A stretch of DNA of 64,000 nucleotides, from positions 248,001-312,000 of the forward strand of contig JAGWMJ010000004.1 of the NCBI GenBank assembly GCA_028871815.1, given 5' to 3'. Under the pieces are notes generated by a model. The model did no database searches. It saw only the letters and a program-made list of their open reading frames with translations, and was not told the DNA's origin. The stretch's first letter is position 1; every line of letters begins with the position of its first letter. A program made the position numbers and the translations under genes. This stretch comes from Armatimonadota bacterium (lineage in GTDB: Bacteria > Armatimonadota > Chthonomonadetes > Chthonomonadales > Chthonomonadaceae). Below are positions 44,367-52,256 of this stretch, piece after piece.

Positions 44367-45002
44367 CTACGGAGGCGGAACGCCCTCAGGCTCCGACTGT
44401 TCGGTTTTTGCTGGATGCAACTTCCGTTCAATAGATTGCGCCACCGCAATCAGGTCTGATGGGGCCGGCCGTACCCGGTCGTTCGGGTTGATGTATGCGA
44501 ACGCAATACTGGCGTCGCCTCCTACAACAAACGTGGCCGCTCTCAGGACAGTACTGCCGGTATACCGACCCGCATAGAGTTTGGCGGCATCGCCGGTCTT
44601 GTCCGACAGAAAGGTAATCCATTTGAGCTTGTACCGGTCACGCATCTGCTTCTGCGCCGCCGGATCCTCGTTGGATATCGCGAAAACCTGAGCGTGCGTT
44701 TTGAGAATGCCGGATTTGGATAGCCCAACCTGAGCCATCTGCTGATTGCAGTACGGTCACCAGATGCCACGGTAAAAGATCAGGATCACAGGGCGTTTGC
44801 CAAACTGGCGGCCCACAGTTACGCTCTTACCGTCCACCGCGGGCAACGTGAATGAAGCCGCCTTCTTTCCAACGAACCCTTGCGTGTAATCGGGCGGCTT
44901 CGGTGGAGGTTGCGGACTCTGTACGGCGGTCTGGCACGCGGAAGGCATGCATGTGACGAGCAGCGCGGTCGCGGCAAGCGCCATGTTAACCACGCATTTC
45001 AC
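44367..45002 (-). CDS. Peroxiredoxin-like protein, candidate selenoprotein (in-frame TGA at residue 82)
   Basis: The frame runs from GTG 45002 (GGAGG seven bases before) to a stop at 44367, 211 residues if the TGA at 44759-44757 is read through. A hydrophobic leader (NMALAATALLVTCMPSAC) suggests export, perhaps as a lipoprotein. The AhpC/TSA fold follows: AASFTLPAVDGKSVTVG, VILIFYRGIW, then TGA, then PYCNQQMAQVG. Relatives have FYRGxWCPYC, so TGA stands exactly where the peroxidatic Cys belongs, with resolving Cys85 next. The remainder (VFAISNEDP, ITFLSDKTGDAAKLYAGR, ATFVVGGD) is intact. Selenocysteine is likely; a simple TGC-to-TGA nonsense change is the alternative. Confidence 0.6.
44719..44739 (-). 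promoter_or_regulatory. Candidate bacterial SECIS hairpin
   Basis: Beginning 17 bases after the in-frame TGA, GATGGCTC (44739-44732) pairs with GGGCTATC (44726-44719), eight pairs including two G-U, around the loop AGGTT. The loop resembles the AGGUCU loop of the E. coli fdhF SECIS, and the distance fits the bacterial consensus (apical loop roughly 16-37 bases after UGA). Confidence 0.45.
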
Positions 45003-45453
45003 GGCGATTCCTCCATTCTGGACCATAGATTGACCGAACTGTACGGCGGTATTTCGCTGCCCTTGGACCGCTTACCTGCGTGCGCGGCATAGTCAACGCA
45101 AGTAGGGCCGCTGCCAGGTCTCAACTACTGTGCGCCGTCCCCCAGCGCAGCGGGGATCGTGATGGAGCCCGGCTTGGCGCGTCACGCGAAGCCCTTTGAC
45201 TCGTCCATATGACTTGCGGTACAGACCTCCTTTGGAAGCTGAAGTCGCAGGAGCAATCAGCAATAGTGCTCGTTCCCGGCGGCAGCTCAAGCGCCACTGC
45301 CTGTGAATTTGCTCACGATGGCGTACACAGGCGGCCCGAAGTGAAACGATACCGCGCGTGAGTGTGTCTAAGTAGATGTTTCCACCCGGAGCGCTGGGCA
45401 AGTGCCGCCGCAGTAGCGAGGCGGCCTTATACCGGGCAGGAAGGAGATGCGTT
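45003..45453. other. 451-base intergenic region
   Basis: It separates the divergent peroxiredoxin-like gene and the ECF sigma gene. No conserved protein is seen in any frame. It holds a possible ECF-type promoter at 45342-45371. TTGACT on the minus strand at 45096-45091 lacks a good -10 partner. Confidence 0.5.
45342..45371 (+). promoter_or_regulatory. Possible ECF-type promoter of the sigma factor gene
   Basis: TGAAAC (45342-45347), 18 bases, GTCTAA (45366-45371). TGAAAC and GTC-type boxes about 16-18 bases apart are typical of ECF sigma promoters, so the sigma factor may transcribe its own gene. The predicted leader is about 75 bases. Confidence 0.4.
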
Positions 45454-46119
45454 ATGGCGGCGGCGAAATCAGATGGCAGTTCGACGGCAGCGCTCCCACC
45501 GTGCGATCACCGCGAATTCCAGCGACTCATTGAGCGCACTAAGCGCCAAGCCTATAACATGGCATACCGCATGACCGGCAATCGGGAAGATGCAGAGGAC
45601 CTCACGCAGGAGGCCTATTTACGCGCGTATCGCTCCTTTGGCACCTACAACCGACAAATGCCGTTTGAGAGCTGGTTCTTTCGCATCCTCTCCAACCTCT
45701 TTATCGATCTGGTGCGTCGCAAGCCGAAAATCCGACCGCTCTCTCTCGATCAGCCCGTTTCCGATGAGGAATCCGACACGAATCTGATCCTTCAGGTCGC
45801 CGACGAATCGGCAAATCCGGAGCATCAGGTACTGGATGCGATGCTCGATGAGAACCTCCAGGCGGCACTCGACTCGCTGCCGGATCCGTTTCGCATCGCC
45901 GTTCTGATGTGCGATGTGGAGGGAATGAGCTACGAGGCGATCGGGAAAGCAATGCACTCCTCGATCGGGACCGTCCGATCGCGAATCCATCGCGGAAGAA
46001 CGCTGTTGCGGAAGCGTCTTGCGGCGCCTACGCCGGCAAAGCGTGGACTGCGTGCGCGCCTCAAACCGTTGATCCCTACGGACTCGGGAGAGCGATCCGG
46101 AACGCCCGAGCCGGCCTGA
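45454..46119 (+). CDS. ECF-family RNA polymerase sigma factor
   Basis: A 221-residue sigma factor starting at ATG 45454 after AGGAG. Region 2 reads AYRMTGNREDAEDLTQEAYLRAYRSF and SWFFRILSNLFIDLVRRK; region 4 reads LDSLPDPFRIAVLMCDVEGMSYEAIGKAMHSSIGTVRSRIHRGRTLLRKRL. This is the SigE/RpoE-like ECF pattern. No anti-sigma gene follows; TatD is next. A basic C-terminal tail (RARLKPLIPTDSGE) is extra. Its regulon is unknown. Confidence 0.92.
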   Translation: MAAAKSDGSSTAALPPCDHREFQRLIERTKRQAYNMAYRMTGNREDAEDLTQEAYLRAYRSFGTYNRQMPFESWFFRILSNLFIDLVRRKPKIRPLSLDQPVSDEESDTNLILQVADESANPEHQVLDAMLDENLQAALDSLPDPFRIAVLMCDVEGMSYEAIGKAMHSSIGTVRSRIHRGRTLLRKRLAAPTPAKRGLRARLKPLIPTDSGERSGTPEPA

Positions 46120-46247
46120 CTCGTTCACGTCGGCGGACCATTTGTACGTCTCCATGGCCGATCGTGCGTTGGTGCGGGTAACATTCTCCCTGCACTGATA
46201 CGGATGGGCAGCTAGCTTGGCATGCTCGCCGTCCGCAACCACGCACC

Positions 46248-47039
46248 GTGCCAACACGCTTTGTAGATACCCACTGTCACCTGAATGCGCCTGAGTTTAC
46301 GGATGACTGGCCGGAAGTACTGGCACGGGCAGTGGATCTTGGTATGGCGGCCGCCATCGTGGTGGCTTATGACCAGCTTAGCGCTGAGCGCGCACTGGCC
46401 CTGGCAGCTGAACACCCGGAGAGGCTCTGTGCATCGGTGGGCATTCACCCCGACGCCGTTGCAGAGTGGCAGGCGTCAGAGAACTGGGTACGTGGTATCG
46501 CTCGCTCCGGCGCCGTAGTGGCTGTTGGCGAAGTCGGTCTGGATCGTGCTCGTGGCCAGCTGCTGGATAGCCAGTTACCAGTTTTTGAGGCGCAGTTGGC
46601 GATCGCCGAAGCGTGCCAACTGCCGCTAATTGTACACTGCCGCGATGCCTGGGTTGAGCTTCTCGAGGTCATCGAGCGCTGGGAGGGCCGGGTGAGTGGC
46701 GTCTTGCACTGCTTTACAGGCAGTGTGGACGACGCCAGACGCGCCACCAATGCCGGGTGGTATCTCGGTTTCGGCGGGATCGTTACCTACCCAAAAGCCG
46801 AAAACGTTCGCGCGGCGGCTGCTGCAGCGCCCGCGGCACACATCCTGCTGGAGACCGATGCGCCGTGGCTGGCGCCTGTTCCAAATCGCGGCAAGCGCAA
46901 TGAGCCGGCGTACATTCCTGCAGTCGCGGCTGCGTTGGCGGAACTTCGTAACGAACCCCTTGAGCAACTGTATCACTCTACAACCGCAAACGCCGCGGCG
47001 TGTTTTCCAGCAGCTGCACGGATTATGAGCAGCGCATGA
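46248..47039 (+). CDS. TatD-family metal-dependent hydrolase
   Basis: A 263-residue protein from a GTG start. FVDTHCHLN (metal ligands), CASVGIHPD, VGEVGLDRARG, PLIVHCRDA, VLHCFTG and LLETDAPWLAP are the TatD motifs in order. TatD enzymes act as 3'-5' exonucleases or D-amino-acyl-tRNA-type deacylases. The stop overlaps the start of the sulfatase-fold gene (ATGA), so the two are coupled. Confidence 0.93.
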   Translation: MPTRFVDTHCHLNAPEFTDDWPEVLARAVDLGMAAAIVVAYDQLSAERALALAAEHPERLCASVGIHPDAVAEWQASENWVRGIARSGAVVAVGEVGLDRARGQLLDSQLPVFEAQLAIAEACQLPLIVHCRDAWVELLEVIERWEGRVSGVLHCFTGSVDDARRATNAGWYLGFGGIVTYPKAENVRAAAAAAPAAHILLETDAPWLAPVPNRGKRNEPAYIPAVAAALAELRNEPLEQLYHSTTANAAACFPAAARIMSSA

Positions 47040-48322
47040 ACATCCTTCTGATTGTGGTGGATACGCTTCGAGCAAGCCGGTTGGGCTGCTATGGCTACCC
47101 GCTGCCGGTCAGCCCACGTATCGATGCGCTCGCTCGAGAGGGACTTCTGTTCGAGAACTGCATTGCGCCCGGTATACCGACAACACCGGCGCATACCACG
47201 CTGTATACCGGTCTGCATCCAATTGAACACAACATCGTGTCGCACGGTGGAGCGGTGGATCTTGACAGGAAGATCGACGTACTACCGGAACTGCTTCAGC
47301 AGACCGGGGTAACCACCGCCGCTGTGGACAATCTGGTGGATATCAAGCCCTGGCTGGGCCGTGGCTACGAGTTCTACATCAATCCGTCGTTTCGACACAA
47401 GCTGCGCCTGATGATTACGGCCGAAGAAGTCAACGCCCGCGCGATACCGTGGTTGATGAGCCACTCACGCGAGTCGTTCTTCCTGTTTGTCCACTACTGG
47501 GACCCACATACGCCATACGCTCCGCCCACCGGGTACGAGCGGTTCTATCCGAAGAGCCGCGACCGGTTTTCCGCCCAGTTCAACTCCATGGAGCGGTTGA
47601 AGGAGCAGCCCCTGTGGCGTATGTTTGGCGATATCTGGTTCAACAAGCTGGGACCCGTAACCGATGCCGACTACGTGTCATCACTGTACGATGCCGAGAT
47701 ACGGTATGTGGACGACGGCATCGCGGCGCTGTTGGAAGCCCTGGAGGCCAGTGGCGCCGCGGACGACACGATGGTTGTGCTGGTGGGCGACCACGGCGAA
47801 AGCCTGACAGAGCACGATATCTACTTTGATCACCATGGGCTATATGAGGACGTTGTGCGCGTACCGCTCATTATCCGCGCTCCCGGTAGGGTGCGCGCCG
47901 GCAACCGGCATCCAGGAATGGTCTCGCACATCGACGTCGCCCCGACCATAATGGCCGCCGCCGGTGGGCCCGTATCACCGGCGATGAGAGGCAGGGACTT
48001 GTTGGCGGGCTCATTATCACCAGACGAGCCAATCGTATGCTGTGAATGCACCTGGCAGGCAAAGTGGGGTGTTCGTACTTCAAACCGCAAGTACATCGAA
48101 TCGCGCAAACCCGACCACCACAATATGCCGTTGTACGAACTGTACGACCTGGTAGCCGATCCAAACGAACAAGTGAACCTTGCTCCGAACAGGCCGGATG
48201 AGGTGCAGCAATGGCACACGTGGCTGAATGAGTGGATTACACACGCCTTAGAGAGATGCGGGCGGAGTGAGGATCCGCTGGAAGCGCAGGAATTGACCCT
48301 GGGAAAGCGCTGGTACCGATAG
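47036..48322 (+). CDS. Sulfatase-fold (alkaline phosphatase superfamily) hydrolase with Thr at the nucleophile position
   Basis: A 428-residue protein with MNILLIVVDTLRASRLGCYG (metal Asp9), HYWDPHTPY, and VGDHGESLTEH near the centre. The sulfatase signature CxPxR is replaced by TTPAH (T49 onward), so the formylglycine Cys is absent and Arg is His. Thr serves as nucleophile in phosphodiesterase branches of the superfamily, so this may be a phosphatase, phosphodiesterase or phosphoethanolamine-type transferase rather than a sulfatase. No membrane segment is obvious. It converges with pilT five bases away. Confidence 0.85.
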   Translation: MNILLIVVDTLRASRLGCYGYPLPVSPRIDALAREGLLFENCIAPGIPTTPAHTTLYTGLHPIEHNIVSHGGAVDLDRKIDVLPELLQQTGVTTAAVDNLVDIKPWLGRGYEFYINPSFRHKLRLMITAEEVNARAIPWLMSHSRESFFLFVHYWDPHTPYAPPTGYERFYPKSRDRFSAQFNSMERLKEQPLWRMFGDIWFNKLGPVTDADYVSSLYDAEIRYVDDGIAALLEALEASGAADDTMVVLVGDHGESLTEHDIYFDHHGLYEDVVRVPLIIRAPGRVRAGNRHPGMVSHIDVAPTIMAAAGGPVSPAMRGRDLLAGSLSPDEPIVCCECTWQAKWGVRTSNRKYIESRKPDHHNMPLYELYDLVADPNEQVNLAPNRPDEVQQWHTWLNEWITHALERCGRSEDPLEAQELTLGKRWYR

Positions 48323-48327
48323 CCGCG

Positions 48328-49614
48328 TCAGGGGCTTCGCCGAAGCACGAACATACTCTCTTCCACGGGTGCTGCTCCAAACTCCGGTTGCTGTCCCTGC
48401 TCAAGCATTGACTCGCCGCCGCGCTGATGGGAAGCAACTCCAATGGTTGGCTCCGGTACCTGCGATTCCTCGTCCGTGCCTGGTTCCGTTCGGCTGCGGC
48501 TCAACTGCAATTTGCGAAGCATCTGTTTTAGCTCCGCCACGTTCGAGGAACGGGAGATTGCCTCTCCCTCGCTCACGGTGTTCTCCATCACCAACTGGAG
48601 CAGTGCCTGGTTCATCGTGCGCATGCCCCAGTAACCGTCTTCACCATCCTGACGCATCATTCCATAGAGGTCGCCATGTTGGCCATCTGCCAGTAGATGC
48701 TCGATCGTGGGGTTGACTACCAGCATCTCCAGAGCCGCGGCAAGCGCGTGACCCGATAAGCATGGCAGCAGTTTCTGCGAGATGACGCCGCGGAGCGAAA
48801 CGCTGAGCCGCTGCCATAAAAGCGGTCGCTCGGCCGGCGGATACAGGTTCGCCACACGTTCGATGGTCTCGCAGGCGCCGGCCGTGTGCAGCGTTCCAAA
48901 TACAAGGTGCCCGGTCTCTGACGCTTGAAGGGCTACGTCCAGCGTACGCTGGTCGCGCACTTCTCCCATCAGAATCACATTCGGTGTTTGGCGCAGTACC
49001 TGCTTGAGAGCCTCTTCATAGGAGTGTGTGTCAACCCCGACCTCGCGCTGGCTGATCATCGCCAGCTTGTCCTGATAGACATATTCGATCGGGTCTTCCA
49101 GCGTGATGATGTTCACCGCGAAGTGCCGATTGATATGCTCGATCATGGCCGCAAGCGTCGTGGATTTCCCGGATCCGGTCGGACCCGTCACCAGCACGAG
49201 ACCGTCGCGGTATTCCGTCAAGCGCGATACCGCCTCAACCGGTATCCCGACCTCATCCAGAGTGCGCACGGTAAGTGGCACCAATCGGCAGGTGGTTGCC
49301 ACAGAATCGCGCTCAAAGTAGCAGTTCTGGCGGATACGCGCCACACCCGGAACTGTGAACGACAGGTTCATCTCCAGATGCTCGGCAAAGCGCTGTTGCT
49401 GCGCATGCGACATCTGCTCCTCCGCAAGCGCTCGAGTCTGTTCGGGCGTAAGCGCCGCTCCTTCTGACTTCGAGATCTTGCCGTAACACTTGAAGCCCGG
49501 CGGGGAACCGGCTTTTAGGAACAGATCGGACGCGCCCATGCTCGCTGCCTGAGCGATGAGTTCCAGTAGTGTGGGAGATTGCACGTTTGCTGAGTTGTTG
49601 GAGTCCGTTTGCAT
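48328..49614 (-). CDS. pilT: PilT-type twitching motility ATPase
   Basis: A 428-residue hexameric ATPase for type IV pilus retraction. LLELIAQAASMGASDLFLKAGSPP, LVTGPTGSGKSTTLAAMIEHIN (Walker A), IITLEDPIEYVYQDKLAMISQREVGVDT (Asp box) and VILMGEVRDQRTLDVALQASETGHLVFGTLHT (Walker B, His box) are all present. The acidic C-terminal tail (about 70 residues) is longer than in PilT of Pseudomonas. The ATG at 49614 is preferred, although an in-frame ATG at 49668 exists. A pseudopilin gene lies at 59.4 kb. Confidence 0.92.
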   Translation of the reverse strand: MQTDSNNSANVQSPTLLELIAQAASMGASDLFLKAGSPPGFKCYGKISKSEGAALTPEQTRALAEEQMSHAQQQRFAEHLEMNLSFTVPGVARIRQNCYFERDSVATTCRLVPLTVRTLDEVGIPVEAVSRLTEYRDGLVLVTGPTGSGKSTTLAAMIEHINRHFAVNIITLEDPIEYVYQDKLAMISQREVGVDTHSYEEALKQVLRQTPNVILMGEVRDQRTLDVALQASETGHLVFGTLHTAGACETIERVANLYPPAERPLLWQRLSVSLRGVISQKLLPCLSGHALAAALEMLVVNPTIEHLLADGQHGDLYGMMRQDGEDGYWGMRTMNQALLQLVMENTVSEGEAISRSSNVAELKQMLRKLQLSRSRTEPGTDEESQVPEPTIGVASHQRGGESMLEQGQQPEFGAAPVEESMFVLRRSP

Positions 49615-49758
49615 GCTCGGCGTTATCTCTCGGACGCAGCCGCTGGTTGGCTCGTCACGCAGGGTCATTGAGTCCCGACAAACAAGATGTGCATCTGCTG
49701 GCCGGAATGCTCCGCGCCAGAGTACCGTAGTGGCGATAAGCCGAGCGGGAATAGTGCC

Positions 49759-50628
49759 CTAACGTTCGGAATCGGCAGCCGGCGCGTTGGCGCGGCTCAG
49801 CCGCACGCCGGTCAGCTCATCGAGCCTGCGCAGCGCCGAGTACCGGTCGATCAAAGCCGACAGGGAGTACCGTTCCGCCAGCACGTGCACCGTGAGCAGC
49901 ACGAGTACCGCCGCGATGCGAACGGAAACCGGCAGCGTCAGGAACCCGATGCCAATTGCAGCGCCGAGCGAATTGCTCCCCACATCGCCCAGCATCAGTA
50001 ACGCCTTGCGGTCGTAGAACCACTCCAGGAGAGCCGGCACGGCCAACACGGCCAACGGCAGGAGTCTCCCTAGTTGGGTGGGACAAAGCAGCCACACAGC
50101 GACGCCGGTGAAGCACGCCATCCCGATAAATGCCGCGGTGGCGCGACCCGGTCGGACGTCGAGCAGGTTGATAACATTGGCGCTCAATGCGATGAGCAGG
50201 CTGTTCAGAACCCACACGGCCGCCGAAGGCGGCACGAATTGCCGTGCGATCCATAAAGCTGCGGCAAGGCCGCCGACGGCCTTTACAAGGCCGGTTGTTA
50301 TGCGCCGCTCCTGCACCAGCGCGCGCAGGTGGCCGCGGATGCCGCGTGCGCGGCTGTCGCCGAGCCAGTCGTCAATGAGTCCCAGCGTGCCGAACAGCAC
50401 CAGCGCAATGATCCAGAGGGAATATGAGGGGGCAGCGAGACGTGGCCAGTCGGAGAGCGTCGCAAGGATGAGAGAGGCGGTTCCGACCACCACGATTCCT
50501 GCGGCTATCGGTACAGGTTCCCCCACGAAGTTGGGTCGAACGGCTTCTGCATGCAGTGCAGCACGACGGAACGCAGGTAAGCCCGCGATCAAACAGAGGG
50601 CAGCGGCGATCGTCGTAGCCCAGATCAC
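49759..50628 (-). CDS. MraY/WecA-like glycosyl-1-phosphate transferase (GT4)
   Basis: A 289-residue membrane enzyme with about nine helices. GLIDDWLGD, NVINLLDVRPGRA and MLGDVGSNSLGAAIG are the Asp motifs of the PNPT family, which transfers a sugar-1-phosphate to a polyprenyl phosphate. The canonical MraY/WecA Asp-Asp and His motif region seems shortened. The GTG at 50628 overlaps the stop of the GT2 gene (GTGA). With the GT2, it may begin a lipid-linked glycan in the SteA/SteB gene group. Confidence 0.8.
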   Translation of the reverse strand: MIWATTIAAALCLIAGLPAFRRAALHAEAVRPNFVGEPVPIAAGIVVVGTASLILATLSDWPRLAAPSYSLWIIALVLFGTLGLIDDWLGDSRARGIRGHLRALVQERRITTGLVKAVGGLAAALWIARQFVPPSAAVWVLNSLLIALSANVINLLDVRPGRATAAFIGMACFTGVAVWLLCPTQLGRLLPLAVLAVPALLEWFYDRKALLMLGDVGSNSLGAAIGIGFLTLPVSVRIAAVLVLLTVHVLAERYSLSALIDRYSALRRLDELTGVRLSRANAPAADSER

Positions 50629-51368
50629 TGTTTGTTCGCCCCCCGCGAGCGGCGCCGTCTTGGGAGCGCGGCAAGCCCAACCGCGACGGAAACATCGACA
50701 AACTGACGCGCGCGGTGCCTCCAACCGGCGACACTGTTTCCGGTGACGCGATGCGTGAAGTCAGCCTCGACCTCCACAACCCGCGCGCCGCGACGCAAGG
50801 CGTCGATCGTCGCGGCGACTTCAACGCCCCAACCACGCGGCAGGCGCTCCGGCAGCATGCAGCGACGGATCGCACGCTGACCGCTGAGCGGGGCGACTGC
50901 CGTGAAGCCCGTCAGCCGGCGTATACCCCATCGCGCGAGGCGCACCACCATCCCGCGTCCGCGTCTCGGCCCTCCGCTCCCCGGCAAAATCGCGATCGCA
51001 AGATCGGCTTCGCCGGCTTCAATTGGCCGGAGGAGCTCGGCGACCGCCGCGACCGACTTTCCAAGGTCGGCATCTAGAAGGAGCGCCGTGTCCTCGTCGA
51101 TCAACGGGATGCCCGCCATCAGCGCAGCTCCTTTGCCGGCATGACGTATGGATATTACACGCGTGGCGCCGGAGGCGCGGGCCACCTCGACCGTCGAATC
51201 GGTCGAGCCATCATCCACGACCAGAATCTGTGTGATGTTGGCGGTCAGTGCGGCTAGCGCGCGAAGCGTCTCTCCGATCCGCTCCGCTTCGTTCCAGGCC
51301 GCGATCAAGACGGTGACGCGTGGGCCGGCAAACACCTGAACGTCACCGCGATTTGCTTGAGGCGGCAT
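50625..51368 (-). CDS. Family 2 glycosyltransferase
   Basis: A 247-residue GT-A enzyme: VTVLIAAWNEAERIGETL, ILVVDDGSTDST and LLLDADLGK are the nucleotide-sugar motifs. It has no membrane helix but ends in basic residues (ALPRRRRSRGANKQ). It probably adds a sugar to a lipid carrier. It starts five bases after the SteB stop. Confidence 0.85.
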   Translation of the reverse strand: MPPQANRGDVQVFAGPRVTVLIAAWNEAERIGETLRALAALTANITQILVVDDGSTDSTVEVARASGATRVISIRHAGKGAALMAGIPLIDEDTALLLDADLGKSVAAVAELLRPIEAGEADLAIAILPGSGGPRRGRGMVVRLARWGIRRLTGFTAVAPLSGQRAIRRCMLPERLPRGWGVEVAATIDALRRGARVVEVEADFTHRVTGNSVAGWRHRARQFVDVSVAVGLAALPRRRRSRGANKQ

Positions 51369-51373
51369 CAGTA

Positions 51374-52228
51374 CTATGGTGCAGCTGGGTCCGGCATCAG
51401 TTGGTGCGCCGTCGGCTTAACGCCGAAGTCATCGGGATCGCGCTTGAACGAGAGAACCAGCGAGGTTTGACCAATAACCGTATCCACATCGTCCACGGTA
51501 GCCAGCTGGAGGCCCGCCGCATGGTATGCCGCCACGTCCGACACCGTCGCTGACTCCGGCTCGGCCATTGTTACCGTGATGCCTGAATTCTGGAGACCGC
51601 GGACCAAGGGTGCGTCGATTTCGTCGATGCGGCCGGCATCAGCCTCACGACCGCCGCCCACAATCACCGCGTCATGGCAGCCAATCGAAAAATCTGTGTC
51701 CGCATGCGTCGTCACCATCCCGACCGACACGAGGCTCGGCAGCAGCGCTCGCTCTGGATTGTCGCCATGCGCCACGATGTTTGCGAGCGCGGTTACCAAC
51801 TCCTGCCGCGAGGCGGGGGCTTGCGACCCAGCACGGCTGATCGTGGCCAATCGTCGAGCCACGTCCGAATCGTCCCCGGAGGCTCGGGTACCTAGCGTCA
51901 TCACGCCGGTAACCGTGGCGCCCGCCTGCTCAAGTGTATCAGCCACCGAGGCGCCCGTATCCGGGTAGTCACCGGTGATAACAACCGCAATTCGATACCC
52001 GGTGAGTTTGTTGACCAAAAACACCGGCGAAACCCGTGTAGCATAGGTTTTGTATGGTTCCAATTGCGTCGTTTGCTGCGTCAGCGTGCGACCGAGGTCC
52101 GAGATGGCATTCGCCTGCCGTGCGGTAACGGTTGGCGAGCCGTACAGCCCTCCAATCAACAGACCCACCGCAAGTGCGAAGAAGATCGCCGACACGGTGA
52201 TCACGTGATACTTGAATCCAGGTCCCAG
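51374..52228 (-). CDS. SteB/MctB-like (copper transporter-family) protein, CTG start
   Basis: A 284-residue protein with an N-terminal membrane helix (FALAVGLLIGGLYG) and a periplasmic region. PF11382 family members often begin FRYHLVSLVAVFLALAVGI, and the same pattern appears here as FKYHVITVSAIFFALAVGL, but it starts before the GTG at 52204. A CTG at 52228, five bases after GGAGG, includes it. In Actinobacteria such proteins accompany SteA and were linked to cell division. Coiled segments (LTQQTTQLEPYKTY) follow the helix. Confidence 0.75.
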   Translation of the reverse strand: MGPGFKYHVITVSAIFFALAVGLLIGGLYGSPTVTARQANAISDLGRTLTQQTTQLEPYKTYATRVSPVFLVNKLTGYRIAVVITGDYPDTGASVADTLEQAGATVTGVMTLGTRASGDDSDVARRLATISRAGSQAPASRQELVTALANIVAHGDNPERALLPSLVSVGMVTTHADTDFSIGCHDAVIVGGGREADAGRIDEIDAPLVRGLQNSGITVTMAEPESATVSDVAAYHAAGLQLATVDDVDTVIGQTSLVLSFKRDPDDFGVKPTAHQLMPDPAAP

Positions 52229-52238
52229 CTTTGCCTCC
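52226..52238 (-). promoter_or_regulatory. Ribosome-binding site before a CTG start (SteB)
   Basis: GGAGG at 52238-52234, spacer CAAAG, CTG at 52228-52226. The next in-frame normal start, GTG 52204, has no comparable Shine-Dalgarno sequence and would remove conserved residues. Confidence 0.5.
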
Positions 52239-52256
52239 AGAATACGCGGACCGCAC

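Noticed and set aside
44340-44375. CCTCC/GGAGG inverted repeat at the end of the peroxiredoxin-like gene as a terminator
   Set aside because: The stem is short and no T run follows it.
44367-45026. Two separate small genes (44757-45026 and 44367-44738)
   Set aside because: They are in the same frame, separated only by one TGA and six codons, and together make one peroxiredoxin-like protein. The second half has no ribosome-binding site of its own at the ATG.
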